64,000 nt of DNA, taken from NCBI GenBank assembly GCA_963978545.1, contig OZ021727.1:19685943-19749942 (forward strand), written 5' to 3'. Below are positions 1-11,098 of this stretch, piece by piece; positions within the stretch are counted from its first letter, which is position 1, and every line of letters starts with the position of its first letter. Made by a program: the position numbers and the translations under genes. The notes beneath the pieces were generated by a model. It was not told where the DNA came from. It saw only the letters and a program-made list of their open reading frames with translations, and did no database searches. The DNA comes from Linyphia triangularis (taxonomy: Eukaryota > Arthropoda > Arachnida > Araneae > Linyphiidae).

Positions 1-640
1 TATGTTTTTATCTTATTCCTCCGGTGATTAGAACGCCACAAAATTACCTGTTATTTAAACATCACTAATGGGCGTAACACCTTGAAGCGTCTGCTTAAAG
101 TGCGTTTTTCGAGCACTAGTGTTTTTCACAGATGTTGCATATTCAAATCGATATATCTCCAGAACCATTAATAATTGGCTATTCAAATTTTTGGAGCATT
201 TAATTTATATAGTTTTAAATATTTTGTCTTCCCAGAATTTTATTTTTTTAATTCTGTTTTAAAATATAACATTTAGCGTAAAAGATAACATAAAAAAAAG
301 CAAAAATTTCGATATTTTAACTTTGAGAATTTTTTAAATTTTTTTTAATTCACCTATCAAAATTCTATGAAGACAAAATTTCCTTTATATAAATATGTAT
401 TACAGAAAGCTTTCACTTTGAAAAAAAATTTATTTTTTCTTGACTTATATCAAAATATGCAAACATCAATTATTATGGATTTTTCTTGGTTTTTAAATTT
501 TTTTTAAATAACTAAACACAATATTTAAAAAACATTTTCTCAAAGATATATAAATAGGATCTCATACATAAAATAAATTTTTGACATAAAAATGTACAGA
601 AATAAAGTTTTTTTTTATTTTCGGTACCGGACCCCCTTAA
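1..640 (-). mobile_element. TTAA-flanked (piggyBac-like) non-autonomous element, left inverted copy, cut by window edge
   Basis: This stretch is the reverse complement of the element at 965-1688, so the two form an inverted pair around a loop of about 320 bp. Its terminal inverted repeat, read outward, is TTTCGGTACCGGACCCCC followed by TTAA at 637-640. The other end lies about 90 bp upstream of base 1. There is no supported coding frame. TTAA ends and target are typical of piggyBac-type transposons; that assignment is inferred from the ends only. Confidence 0.7.
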
Positions 641-1830
641 GAAAAAGGCTGTTCCCTTTGGGAGGAAGTCCTAGTAAGGATTTATTCCCTATACTCGCTA
701 TGTTACAATCTTCTGGCCCAGTGCATTTAGAAACTACTTTCTATAACCACCTTGACATTTGGCGAGTGTGTACGAAAATAATCACTTAATGAAATAGAGA
801 TAAACTAAAAACTCGAAAATAGCGTCCAATATATTTTATTTTATATTTCAAATCCTTACGTTAATGCATACACAGTGGCTCCACCTGGTTTTGTCTCTCT
901 CTATTTTAATTTTCACTTATAATAGATAGACATTAAATGAAAACAATTTATGTCATTTCATTAAGGGGGTCCGGTACCGAAAATAAAAAAAACTTTATTT
1001 ATGTACATTTTTATGTCAAAAATTTATTTTATGTATGAGATACTATTTATATGTCTTTGAGAAAATGTTTTTTTAAATATTGTGTTTAGTTATTTAAAAA
1101 AAAAAAATTAAAAACCAAGACAAATCCATAATAATTGATGTTTGCGTATTTTGATATAAGTCAAGAAAAAATAAAAAAAAATTTCAAAGTGAAAGCTTTC
1201 TGTAATACATAATTATATAAAGAAAATTTTGTCTTCACAGAATTTTGATAGGTGAATTAAAAAAAATTAAAAAAATTCTCAAAGTTAAAATATTGAAATT
1301 TTTGCTTTTTTTTATGTTATCTTTTACGCTAAATGTTATATTTTAAAACAGAATTAAAAAAATAAAATTCTGCGAAGACAAAATATTTAAAACTATATAA
1401 ATTAAATGCTCCAAAAATTTGAATAGCCAATTGTTAATGGTTCTGGAGTTATATCGATTTGAATATGCAACATCTGTGAAAAACACTAGTGCTCGAAAAA
1501 CGCACTTTAAGCAGACGCTTCAAGGTGTTACACCCATTAGTGATGTTTAAATCACAGGTAATTTTGTGGCGTTCTTTTCACCGGAGGAATAAGATAAAAA
1601 CATAATTCTCTTCAGGAATGTATGAACTATTTTTTAAAATCAGAAAAAAAATTTAGGATTTTTGAAGAAATTTCGGTACCATACCCCCTTAAGTGATTAT
1701 TTTTCTTACCTACTCATCAAATGCCAAGGTGGTTATAGAAAGTAGTTTCTAAATGCACTGGGCTAGAAGTTGTAGCATTGCGAGTATAGGGAATGATCCT
1801 TACAAGGACTTCCTCTAAATAACCAAGTTT
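641..1830 (+). repeat. Palindromic TTAA-end MITE (family H), split by a TTAA element
   Basis: Bases 641-960 and 1693-1830 together match the uninterrupted element at 42444-42874. They share a left arm (ACTCGCTATGTTACAATCTT, GTGCATTTAGAAACTACTTT), a middle (GTTAATGCATACACAGTGGC) and an inverted right arm (AAAGTAGTTTCTAAATGCAC). Bases 961-1692 are an inserted TTAA element. The 65-aa and 67-aa frames at 592-789 and 1831-2034 carry no recognisable motif. Confidence 0.7.
965..1688 (+). mobile_element. TTAA-flanked (piggyBac-like) MITE, complete copy
   Basis: A 724-bp element with TTAA at 961-964 and 1689-1692. The inverted ends are GGGGGTCCGGTACCGAAA and, reverse-complemented from the right, GGGGGTATGGTACCGAAA, with two mismatches in 18. 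The interior is AT-rich and non-coding. The host MITE at 42.7 kb has one TTAA at the matching point, so this is a direct empty-site comparison for TTAA-specific insertion. Confidence 0.78.
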
Positions 1831-3234
1831 ATGCAGCAATTCCTTTATACAGGGCGATTCCAATATCCTTTTATGCCCTTTAAATTTGAAATGGAGTTTC
1901 GTATAGCTGAGGAAGTACCGTATATCTTTAATAAAAGGATTATGCTAATTATTTTGAGACGGGTTACTGCACTCCTAGCGGCGATTTATAGAAGCTGTAA
2001 AAATTGCCAAAAAACAAAAAGGCATATAAAATAGAGCTTAAAAAGATATACGTCTCTATTTATAATTATATACACACGATTTTTGTAACAGTAGTATAAA
2101 AAATTAAATAGGTACGCAAAAATTACAAAAAGGTATACGGTAAATACTCTGAACTATTACCTAACTGTATCACTAAAAATATACTGTCAGATTTGAGTGA
2201 AACAGTGCTAACTCCAATTTGTAAAAGTTTTCAAGAGAGCAAATATATCTTCTAAAGTGCTAGTTCCTCATGAGTGCAATGATCACTAATTTGCCGCAAA
2301 TTTATTTCTGTGATACAAAGTTGCAGCATTTACTTATTCATAAGCACCTCATATAAATCCGACAATATCGCAAACATAACTTAAAAAGCGGAAATAATGA
2401 GATGTCCTTATCCTCTGGGGTTCAGAAATTGTTACCATAGTTACCAACAGGTTCATGTACTCCTTAGAATTAAGAGCAATCTTCAGTCTCCAACTTCCCC
2501 CCCCCCCCGTACCTAATTGGACCTACAATTTTCCACATGACAAAACAAAATTTTTAAACATGACAATTTACTTATAAATTATCAAATTTTCTTGTTGTAG
2601 AAAATGAAAGCTCAGTTTACGATATCAAAACAGATATAATTTTTTTTCTTATTCTCAATATTTAAAAAGAAATTTTTTTAGGATTGCGTGAATTGTTGAA
2701 CAAACTGAAGAGTTTTAAAGTATTAATTTTAATTTTTTTTAAAAAATGTAAATCTTTGAATAGCTTAAATAGTAATTAAAATGAAATTTTTTGTCGTTAC
2801 AACACATAACAAAAGTGTCCTATGGTATATACTGGTGAGGAATCTTAAGATATACTATTACTAACGAGTCTTAACCACTTAACAAGTGTCGGCTTCGTTA
2901 AAGGTTCAACAACCTTAGTATTAGTTATTGTCTTCAAAACTGAATGCTGAATTACAATACTATACTTTCTTCAAGTTACGAAGAAGAATATAAATTAGAG
3001 AATAGTTATAGATTATATTGTAAACAATAGCAACTGATTGTTAATAATTCCAAGGAAGCCTTCATGTGTTTTTAACTGAAATTTCTTAATAGAGCATGCT
3101 TATTTACTAATTTGTCGCAGAAAAAGACTTCGAAATTAGTATAGCGATCTATGGTACTCTCCCCAGACTATTTAATGCCTGTTGGTAATCAATGGCAACC
3201 TACTACAGACTATTACATGGATTAATTTAGATAA
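1831..3234. other. Unannotated AT-rich stretch
   Basis: I see no coding frame with recognisable motifs, no repeat shared with the rest of the window, and only a poly-C run near 2501-2511. Confidence 0.5.
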
Positions 3235-3896
3235 TAGACTGAGAGGCGACTGCAATTTTAGGACCCCATAGAACATCATTCTGATTTTTTTATAGAAATT
3301 AGAGAAAACTGAGTGGATTACAAATCTACTGGTCTGCCGTGGCAAAAATGGCCGAAACTGGTCAAAAATCGACTTTTAATAAGTTGAACTAAATCCAAAT
3401 GCCAAATGAGCCATAACTTGCCAAATAATGAGCTTTTTTTTTATTTGGTAACCCTCACTCTTTAATTATCAATTAAGAAGGTTGCAGACGATTCAGATAT
3501 CTGGAGACGGTCCTACTTGCATCTATTAAAAAGGAGCCAAATTGGCAATAAACATTACGTCACGGATGACGTAACTGATGTCGCCAATTTGGCTTACTTT
3601 TAAAAAATACAAATTTTAAAAGCCTGAGATCAGAAATCGTTTGCGCTTTTTCTCATTGAAAATCAAAATGCAGGGTTGCCAGACGAAAAAGTTTGTTCTC
3701 TTTTTGGCAAGTTATGACATATTTGGCAATCGGATTTTAGTTCAACTCATTCCAAGTCGATTTTTGACCAGTTTCGGCCATTTTTGCCACGGCAGACCAG
3801 TGGATTCCTAATCTACTCACTTTTCTCCAATTTCTATAAAAAATTCAGAATGATGTTCGATGAGGTCCAAAAATTGCAGTCGCCTCTCGGACCATA
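3235..3896 (+). repeat. Palindromic MITE family A, copy 1
   Basis: A nearly full-length imperfect palindrome. The left end (GAGAGGCGACTGCAATTTTA, then CTGGTCTGCCGTGGCAAAAA) is mirrored at the right (TTTTTGCCACGGCAGACCAG, then AAAAATTGCAGTCGCCTCTC). The centre at 3555-3574 is itself a palindrome with two TGACGT-type half-sites, flanked by CCAAATTGG / CCAATTTGG. Related copies are at 59783-60448 and, partial, 17744-18154. It is non-coding. The superfamily is not determined because the TSD is unclear. Confidence 0.75.
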
Positions 3897-4058
3897 AGTT
3901 ATCGCTAACGTGTTACACCATGGCGGAAAGTGATTTGGCGTTATCAGAGCAGAAATCCAATATAAACTCTTTAGAAGTAACAGTAGAAGCCTGTCACGTA
4001 GTCGCTTCTTGCTAGGTGATATATTTTTTTTAATAAAACAATTAACTACTTGTTAATT

Positions 4059-4736
4059 TCAATTACCCATATGTTTGCTTAGGGTAATAAAAGTATACGA
4101 TTCGTGTTTTTTTTTTTTTTTTTTTTTTATTATTTCTCCACGTTTTGGAACATCCTGACTTCAAAAAGAAAAAATGTCTGTCTGTGTGCACATGGTCAAC
4201 ATAACTCCCGAACAAATTGACCTACAATATTCAAATTTTGTGAGTGGGTTGATGGTGGCCATACCATTAAGGTTTTCGTCAAAATCGCGCATGTGCATAT
4301 GGTCATCAAATCATGAAAAATTATGTTTTCAACAATTGCTAAAAGACGACTCTAACGATTTTGATTAAAATCTCTGCTAATGCCTCTTGAGGTGTTCTAA
4401 TAGTCTTCACCTTCGAAATTCCCGTAAGAATGCGATAAAAGCGTAAAAAGTTGAAAAACGAATGTCATTAACACAGAGCTCTCTACCCCTGAATGTTTTT
4501 TTTTTTTTTTTTTTCTTTCTGTTTCACGCATAAGAATTGACAATGTGTTGTCTATCGATAAACATCGAATGAAAATTTTTTTCCCATCTAAAAATGAATG
4601 CCAAAAATATCGCCAAAAAGGCCAATTTTAATTTAAATGAGTGAAAATATGAATACGTTAAATAACGCCCTAAATTTTAATGCAATGACCAATACTATAG
4701 TGTAATTAAAAGTTGTGCGATGTTCCACACCCCTAG
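4059..4736 (+). mobile_element. Helitron-like non-autonomous element, family F, copy 1
   Basis: This matches 58425-59082 (opposite strand) and partly 33280-33840 and 41745-41965. The 5' end is TCAATTACCCATATG. The 3' end is GTGCGATGTTCCACACCCCTAG followed by T, fitting the Helitron rule of 5'-TC and 3'-CTRR before T. The 5' flank is T rather than the expected A, so the assignment is tentative. Inside is a motif, ATAACTCCCGAACAAATTGA, conserved in the other copies. The 64-aa frame at 4174-4368 is repeat sequence, not a gene. Confidence 0.55.
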
Positions 4737-5275
4737 TTTGCTGTAAAATGTTGTTTACAATAGGGAAGGCTTCATATCTCAGATTCCCCTACTTCAGAAA
4801 ACTCCTCAGATTCATTTGATATTTTTACATAAAATTAAACTTCTGGAAAAATATTTTCTTAAATCTTCCATAAATTATAGAGCTTCCTCATAAAAAGTCA
4901 TGAATATAAAAATATCACTGACTTGTCTTCTAACTTTTTTTTGTGTATTATGGACAGTGCTAAAGTCTAAAAAAGTAAATTATCTGTTTACTTCTGACAC
5001 ATACGATGAAGTGAATTATAAAACTTTCCTTTTAATGGTGTTTTATGGTTTTGGTGTTTATAAAATAGATAGAAAAACCTCAGAATAATAAGTCTCATGC
5101 TTGCTATTCACCACTTTTTTTTATTTATTTTATTTGATTTTTTATCGTAGAGACAGTGATGTAGTGCCTATGTCATCGTTTAACGCAGAAACTCTTTTCA
5201 TGTGATGTTTGGATTTTCTCATAAGTTTCTAATAAAGTAAAAGGAGACTGTTGAAGCTATTTATGGATATTGTCT
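4737..5275. other. Unannotated AT-rich stretch
   Basis: No repeat partner was found in the window. A 62-codon open frame at 4900-5088 starts hydrophobic but has no motif or splice support, so I do not call a gene. Confidence 0.45.
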
Positions 5276-5279
5276 TTAA

Positions 5280-6220
5280 GGGGAGTTGGGTACCCCTTGT
5301 TTTCACACAAAATAATAAAAATAGAAAATTTTCTATTTTTTGCGTGTTTATAATCATTGAAACCTTATTCTGGAGAGTTTTTGAGCTTATCCGATAACTG
5401 CAACTGCAAAAAAACTATATTTTTATGGGGAATTTATCATTGCTGCAATAATTTTTTTATTTATTTTTATTATTATTATTATGTTTCGAATGCATGTTTG
5501 GGATTTTTGAAATTACGACCTTACTCAAAATGCTAAAACTTCAACAAATAGGAGTGAAAAGGCCTGGCAATTTTTTTTGTGTCATTCTTATTATCTATTC
5601 GACAAATATAGCCATTAATTTTTTAATAAAATAAGAACTTTTTTTTTACAAATTTAAATGTTGAAAAATACCCGTTTTTTACGCATTTGTTACATATGGG
5701 TACAGTAATTATCGTTTTTCTCGAAAACTATTTTACTTATTCTAAATCCGATGCCTAAAAATTTAGAGTATATTACTAGGAGCATTGTTTAAAAAAAAAA
5801 AAAAAAAAAAAAAAACTGTTAAAAATATTGAAAAATTAAAAAGATAGACTATGGTTGGTTGTATTCAGATTATCTGGCGCCGTCAGCAACACGAGGGCTA
5901 TAATGCGCCGAAACATTCGTCATTAGACAAGCCAACATACATTTACAAACACCCATGCCAACACGGGACTCGAACCCGCAACCTCGCGGTCTAGAAGCCA
6001 GCACGCTAACCACTACACCGTTTGGTCGGCAAAAGATAGACTATGAAATTTGATTAATTTTTTTAAAAAAATTAAAAAATTTCGGGCACTATGTGAATTT
6101 TTATTTTTTTTATTTTATAATAAAATTTAGTGTTTACTTATTAACACTTCGAAGTAAGTAAAAGTTATAATTTGAAGGCCTTAAATAAAAAAAAAAAAGT
6201 GTGAAGGGTACCAGGTCTCC
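5280..6220 (+). mobile_element. TTAA-flanked (piggyBac-like) element with nested SINE
   Basis: TTAA lies at 5276-5279 and 6221-6224. The inverted ends are GGGGAGTTGGGTACCCC and, from the right, GGAGACCTGGTACCCTTCAC. The TTAA, the shared TACCC core and a nearby CACAC suggest one element of 941 bp, including a 177-bp SINE insertion and one copy of its 15-bp TSD. Similarity in the ends to the element at 965-1688 (TTAAGGGG...GGTACC) suggests related families. No transposase frame is present. Confidence 0.6.
5854..6030 (-). mobile_element. tRNA-derived SINE, copy 1
   Basis: Flanked by a perfect 15-bp TSD AAAAGATAGACTATG (5839-5853 and 6031-6045). Read on the minus strand it begins GCCGACCAAACGGTGTAGTG, carries a tRNA-like A box and a B box (GGTTCGAGTCC), then a body with TGACGAATGTTTCGGCGCAT, and ends CTGAATACAACCAACC. 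It is a full-length family member, inserted into a TTAA element. Confidence 0.9.
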
Positions 6221-6504
6221 TTAAAGCTATCAGCACTGGTACATATTTTAATGTTAAAAGCATTCCTCAAGTTCAGAGTGTCTACAACAAACTTTATATA
6301 CTCGGTACTTAGGTATTATCTGATCAGCATTTTTATCGCCATAAAAAATTGACCGATTGTTTAATCGGTTACATTTTACCAAAATGACAAAGTAAATGTT
6401 GTCATAACAAAATAAATTAAGGGTACAATGGATTATGAAAACTTTTTTTTTATTATTGTGCAGCAATTTTTTCAGATTTTTTATGATGCAATAGTTCTTA
6501 TAAT

Positions 6505-6973
6505 TGCGACAACAATTTTTTGAGGGAATACTTAATAGTCGACCAATATGTCCTTTGACCCAAATGATTATGAAGTTCTCACATCCGGACACTTTCTCAT
6601 AGGCAGACCCATAAATAGTATTCTTGAACCCGACCATACTGATAAAAAGGAGAGCTATTTAACTCATTAGCAAAAAGTAAACAAATTGGTACAAATCATT
6701 TGGAGTAAGTGGGAAAAGGATTATTTGAATAATTTGCAAGTCAGTAATAAATGGAAATTTTATAAAAAAAAAAAAATTAAATTAATGTTACCTGTGGTTC
6801 AATTGTGTTGTTAAAAGATGACAACTTACCTCCTTGTAAATGGACTATGGGTAAAATTCAAGCTGTAATTTTAGGATCAGATGGTAAAATAGGTAAGAGT
6901 AGTTACTCTCAAAACACCGCCCGGCGTATATGAAAGAAGTACCTAGAAAATTTGCTTATTTCCTGTCAAGTAA
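6505..6973 (+). pseudogene. BEL/Pao retrotransposon pol 3' end, frameshifted relic
   Basis: Conceptual translation in shifting frames gives pieces characteristic of the end of BEL/Pao polyproteins: GILNSRPICPL (end of the integrase region), then DYEVLTSGHFLIGRPINSIL, then IIWSKWEKDYLNNLQ, then IVLLKDDNLPPCKWTMGKIQ, and last VRVVTLKTPPGVYER ending in a stop near 6971. At least one frameshift near 6555, a stop near 6660, an A-run disruption near 6770 and an in-frame stop near 6945 make it non-functional. In intact elements this region forms the integrase C-terminus and the DUF5641-like tail needed for cDNA integration. No gag, protease or reverse transcriptase is in the window, so the copy is 5'-truncated. 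A 127-aa opposite-strand frame at 6254-6637 is a shadow. Confidence 0.75.
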
Positions 6974-7156
6974 ATTGTTTTGCATATTGTTTTTAATTGC
7001 ATTCTCATAATTATATCTATAATAATTATTGTATTTCATAATTTTTTGAAGTTTTATGCATTTTATTTGCAAAATTTTGCATTTTTATACTTTAATTCCC
7101 TAATTATTCTATTTTGTTGTAATAATATTAAAATGTTATTTCAACGTGGACTGGGA

Positions 7157-7349
7157 TGTTAACGCCAGTTCAGTTTTACTGCGCAACTCTTCTGCGCAAT
7201 CCCCTTAATCCTTTCCCCTGTCATTTTATATTCATTTGCTTTTGGATTACATGCAGCTTTGGAAAGTTCCTACCTACAGTCCACAGGAATAAAAATTGTT
7301 TGGTAACAATTGCAACTTATCGTGACAATTTTTTACAAATATCCACACA
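7157..7349 (+). repeat. Possible 3' LTR of the BEL/Pao relic
   Basis: About 180 bp after the pol stop, a purine-rich tract (GTGGACTGGGA, 7146-7156) is followed at once by TGTTAACGCC. This is the expected polypurine-tract and LTR-start arrangement. An AATAAA lies at 7288 and a CA end near 7349. With no 5' LTR to compare, the right boundary is a guess. The 60-aa and 65-aa frames at 6980-7162 and 7156-7353 are not supported genes. Confidence 0.4.
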
Positions 7350-7410
7350 CTGAGCTATCGGAAGGAACAGTTGTTAAACTAAGATCCATTGAACAGTATT
7401 TTAAAACTAT

Positions 7411-8090
7411 AGGTATACATATACATTAAGAATTTCGAAATTTGACTCAATTCTGCGTTTTACTTTTAAAATATTCCCGAATTCATTACCTTTAAAATGA
7501 TACCATTTTCTTTCTGAGACTCAAATTACTTTTTAAATTACAGTGGATTTTATGAACCTGTTTTGTATCACGTTCATTAGTGTAGTAAACTTTAAACGCG
7601 TTTTCTGAAGAATGACATTTTGGTGTTATGTGACTTTACGTCAACGATCATAACTTCATAATAAATGGTCCGATTTACAAAATTATTAATTTGTTTTTAC
7701 AAAATAGTTGTGAATGCATTTCCTATTGAGAATCTGATATATATTGTTATAAACTCATTTTTTATGCAGATTTTAATCTTAATTTTTTGTTAAAAACTAT
7801 GTATTTTTTTAAAACTTTTTATATAAAAACTTATAATTAAATAAATATTGTAACCAAATTCAAAATTCTCCGTAGAAACATGCGCCAATATAATATCTTT
7901 TATTTGAATTAAAAATCATACCTCTAAGTTACTTACAAGTTTATTTATGTATGTTCTAATAACATCCTAATTGTCACTTTAATTGCAATATATATAAAAA
8001 TGCATCATTTTTAATTCTGACATACGGCCAAAATGTTTGAAATTATAACTTAAAAATTAAAGAAAATCCTCTCAATAGTATATGTATACC
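7411..8090 (+). repeat. TTAA-type element, family P4, copy 1
   Basis: The inverted ends are AGGTATACATATAC at the left and GTATATGTATACC then TTAA at the right. The body contains TTTTCTGAAGAATGACATTT and TCATAACTTCATAATAAATGG, shared with copies at 20668-21390 (opposite strand), 25773-26293 (5'-truncated) and 54239-54933. It is non-coding and very AT-rich. Confidence 0.65.
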
Positions 8091-8094
8091 TTAA

Positions 8095-8739
8095 GATTTT
8101 TTTTACCTAATGAATACCAGATAACGGGTATTTTCTATAACGTACGATTAATCGAGCAATCAACTATAATTACACCTCAATAATATAAACAAATTCAAAA
8201 TCGGTTAGATTTAAAAACGTGAATGATGCGAGATAATAAATTCCAACAGTATAAAAATTAAAACGGAGAGTGCTTAAAAGGTATTTTATCAAGCAATGTG
8301 GTGTTTTCGGGAAAAAGGAAAAAAAAAAAAAAATAGAATCAAATAGCCGCGTGAAAGTCATACATTGAAACATTAAATATTAACGCTATTCTTACAACAA
8401 ACTGTGATTTAATTTAGTTCCCATAAAAATAAAGCGTCTTATCAGTAAAAATTACTCGTTTAATCAGATTATAGCTCGTCTTTAAAAAAAAAAAAAAACA
8501 TCTTTATGAATAATGAATGTTGGTACTGAGCAATATTTAGATATTTCTGGAACTGAAAAGAAATAATTGTGAACTTATACTCATAAAAGGACTAACTTTT
8601 CTGACGATCATTATTATTTCAGATTTTTTTTTTTTTAAGTGTACTTTTGGTATACCTTCGTATTTCTATCACAATATATAATTTTTGTGTTTGTTTATCA
8701 TTACAAAATATATAACTGAATTATTTTCTCTTTTTTATG
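8095..8739. other. Unannotated AT-rich stretch
   Basis: Poly-A and poly-T runs occur near 8319, 8484 and 8626. No coding or repeat evidence. The 67-aa minus frame at 8170-8373 is low-complexity. Confidence 0.45.
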
Positions 8740-8741
8740 TA

Positions 8742-8933
8742 CAGTAAGGAATCGATATATCTCGCTTTCTGGAAGACAAGAAAAATGTTCGATATATCCG
8801 ATTACGCGATATATTGAGCGATATATTACACCACGTAAAAACGGGAAATCAGAAAAAAATGGGAGACACAGCAAAAGCGCGATATATCCGAATGCGAGAT
8901 ATATTTGAGCCGCGATATAACGAGGGGTTCCTG
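8742..8933. mobile_element. pogo/Tigger-like MITE
   Basis: A 192-bp element between TA dinucleotides at 8740-8741 and 8934-8935. The right end, read inward, is CAGGAACCCCTCGTTATATC and the left is CAGTAAGGAATCGATATATC. CAGT...AACC(C)TCG ends with a TA target are typical of pogo/Tigger elements. The interior is rich in GATATATC motifs and has no coding frame. Confidence 0.55.
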
Positions 8934-9192
8934 TATTATATTTAGGTTTTATTTGTTCAAGAGCTATATGAAAGCTCTACTGCGTCAGAACACGGTTAGG
9001 TCAAGATTTGAGTGAAAAGTGTAATGCCCTCCAGGAGGTCTTTCAAAAGGTCTCTGCCTCGAGTTTCTTTTGTTGCGTGGACGGGTTCGAAAGATTTGAA
9101 GCCAAAGCAGATCAAAACTTGCAGAAATTTATTCCAATATAATTCTTCACAGGTTCTCTTACAGCTCCAGAACTTCTCATTCTAGTAGACAC

Positions 9193-11098
9193 TAGGCTTG
9201 GTCGATGTTAACATTTCTGTATCGCGATATATCGGGAAGCAAACATCGCAATGTCACGATACATCACGATGTTAACTATATATTTTTTACAAAATACTAT
9301 AAAACAACGTTTTCATAACACGCTATGTAGCCGAAAGTTATGCTTACTTAGCTTTGCAACATTTTATTGAATTCATGTATGGAAGTTTATTTTAAATAAC
9401 ATGAGCAGCGACCGAATTACTTTCAGAGGGATACACAAAACACCCAAGGGGTATAAGCAGGTTATTATTATTTTTTATTTTTTTGGTTTAATCCGGATTT
9501 TTTAATTTCTCTATCTTAATGAAATTTTACTTTGTTGTTATCCACGGAAGGAGGGGAGGGGGGGGGGGAGCGAGGACAAGTGCACTTCCTGGCGGTGCAC
9601 ATGTTTCTTTAGTTATTGGATATTCTTAATTATTAAATCAAAAACATACTTTATACTGAATATTTTATTACTTACTATATACAATATAACTATTAAACAA
9701 TAAAAATAAATTAATGCATAACATTTAAAATTCTAATAATCTTTATTTTGTGCCAAAAAAATCTGCATTTCAGCATTTTTAAGAAGCAATGTTGGATTGA
9801 ATAATTAATCTTATGGAAATAAACTTTATTCAAATCGTACAAACTGAAAAAAAAAATATAAAACATTTATTTACTTACGAGTCAGAAGAGAAAATCCTTC
9901 AACGTAAATGGGGGAAAAATCGTTTATAAGTATTTAAGCAATCAAATTAGAGAAACAACTAGTATCCATCCATGCGCTAGTTCATACTGACTTTGGCAGA
10001 TATAACAAACCCTCATAGTAATAAACAACCTTAATTAAACAATTATCTTAACTGGGTAAGAACTAGACATAAATTACCACGCAAGAGTACCGCAATCCCC
10101 TTGAGTTAATAAATAAATAAAGCAAAGCTCTCAAAGGGTAAAAATGTTAGATAAAAAAATCCTGAAGTTAATGTAAAAGATTTAAAGATACAAAAATGTA
10201 ATATTTTATTTCTTCCAAGTTAGAGAAAAAAAATCAAAAATGAAACACAAAAAGTTAAGGAAATACTCAATTGAATTCCAAAAATAGAATATCAAGGTCT
10301 TTATCTGATGACAAATTAAATAAAAATTAAAACGTTTTTTATGAGTTAAGAGAACAAAAAAAAAAAATTTCAAACAATAAAAGGAATACTTCTTTCATTG
10401 GATCTCCAATATTACTAGACTAACTGGCGCCTTAAAACCACCTCGTAATTTCAACACTCAGCTGTAAAAACAAAACAGGAAATAAAGGCGAGACCTAAAA
10501 AAAAAAAAAAAAAAAAAACATCGTAAAATTGAATCATAATTTCACATGCCATACGTTCTTTTTTTTTCCTTGAAATGTGCACTTTTTTCCAACTTTATTT
10601 TAAATTTCATAAGCCAGGGGATGCAAAAGCGAATGCAACATGTAATAAGTGATTAAGTGCGCGATGCCATCTCTGGCGTTTTGTTTCTATTTAATCATGG
10701 AAACATCGCACATGCCGGATACGATTATCATGATGCCGATACAGCAAAAGCAAATGGAAATCGTCTCAAACGGCGCGGTATAGCTGTTACACTACGTTTC
10801 TATACAGTCTTGGATACACCGCGCATATGCAGGGAGGATTACTGCGATCTGGTGAAGAATCGTGTCTCAAACGGCGCAGTGTCGACGGTTCCAATACGTT
10901 TCTATAGTATTTTAGAAACACCGCGCATGAATCGTGGCATCATCGGTTCTTCGTCCTTGAAGTGCTAGGCAATGAGTGTATCGCGCTCTCGTCAAAAAGG
11001 ATCGCGATGTATCGGTTTAGTGAAAATAGTAACACCGGTTTGACGATGTTGATTTCACACCGGTTTTAGACGATGTATCGATACATCGCCCAAGCCTA
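9193..11098. mobile_element. hAT-superfamily non-autonomous element inside an LTR
   Basis: A perfect 8-bp TSD GTAGACAC (9185-9192 and 11099-11106) flanks inverted ends TAGGCTTGGTCGATGT and, from the right, TAGGCTTGGGCGATGT (one mismatch in 16). The subterminal regions are full of GATGTATCGATACATC-type motifs. At 10757-10925 two related palindromic units recur, each running from TCTCAAACGGCGC through ACGTTTCTATA to ACACCGCGCAT. About 9600-10630 is a copy of half of the foldback element at 12083-14957, so this hAT is composite. No transposase frame survives; the 103-aa frame at 10657-10968 lies in the palindromic units. Confidence 0.85.
9600..10630 (+). repeat. Partial copy of the giant foldback element arm, nested in a hAT element
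   Basis: It aligns by eye with 13150-14240. Shared landmarks include GAGAAAATCCTTCAACGTAAA against GAGAAAATCATTCAACGAAAA, GTAATATTTTATTTCTTCCA against GTAATATTTTGTTTCTTCCA, and CTGGCGCCTTAAAACC in both. It carries neither the SINE nor the LTR found in the other copy, so it represents a version without those insertions. Confidence 0.7.

Noticed and set aside
6254..6637. 127-codon minus-strand frame
   Set aside because: It overlaps the plus-strand BEL/Pao pol relic and has no domain of its own.
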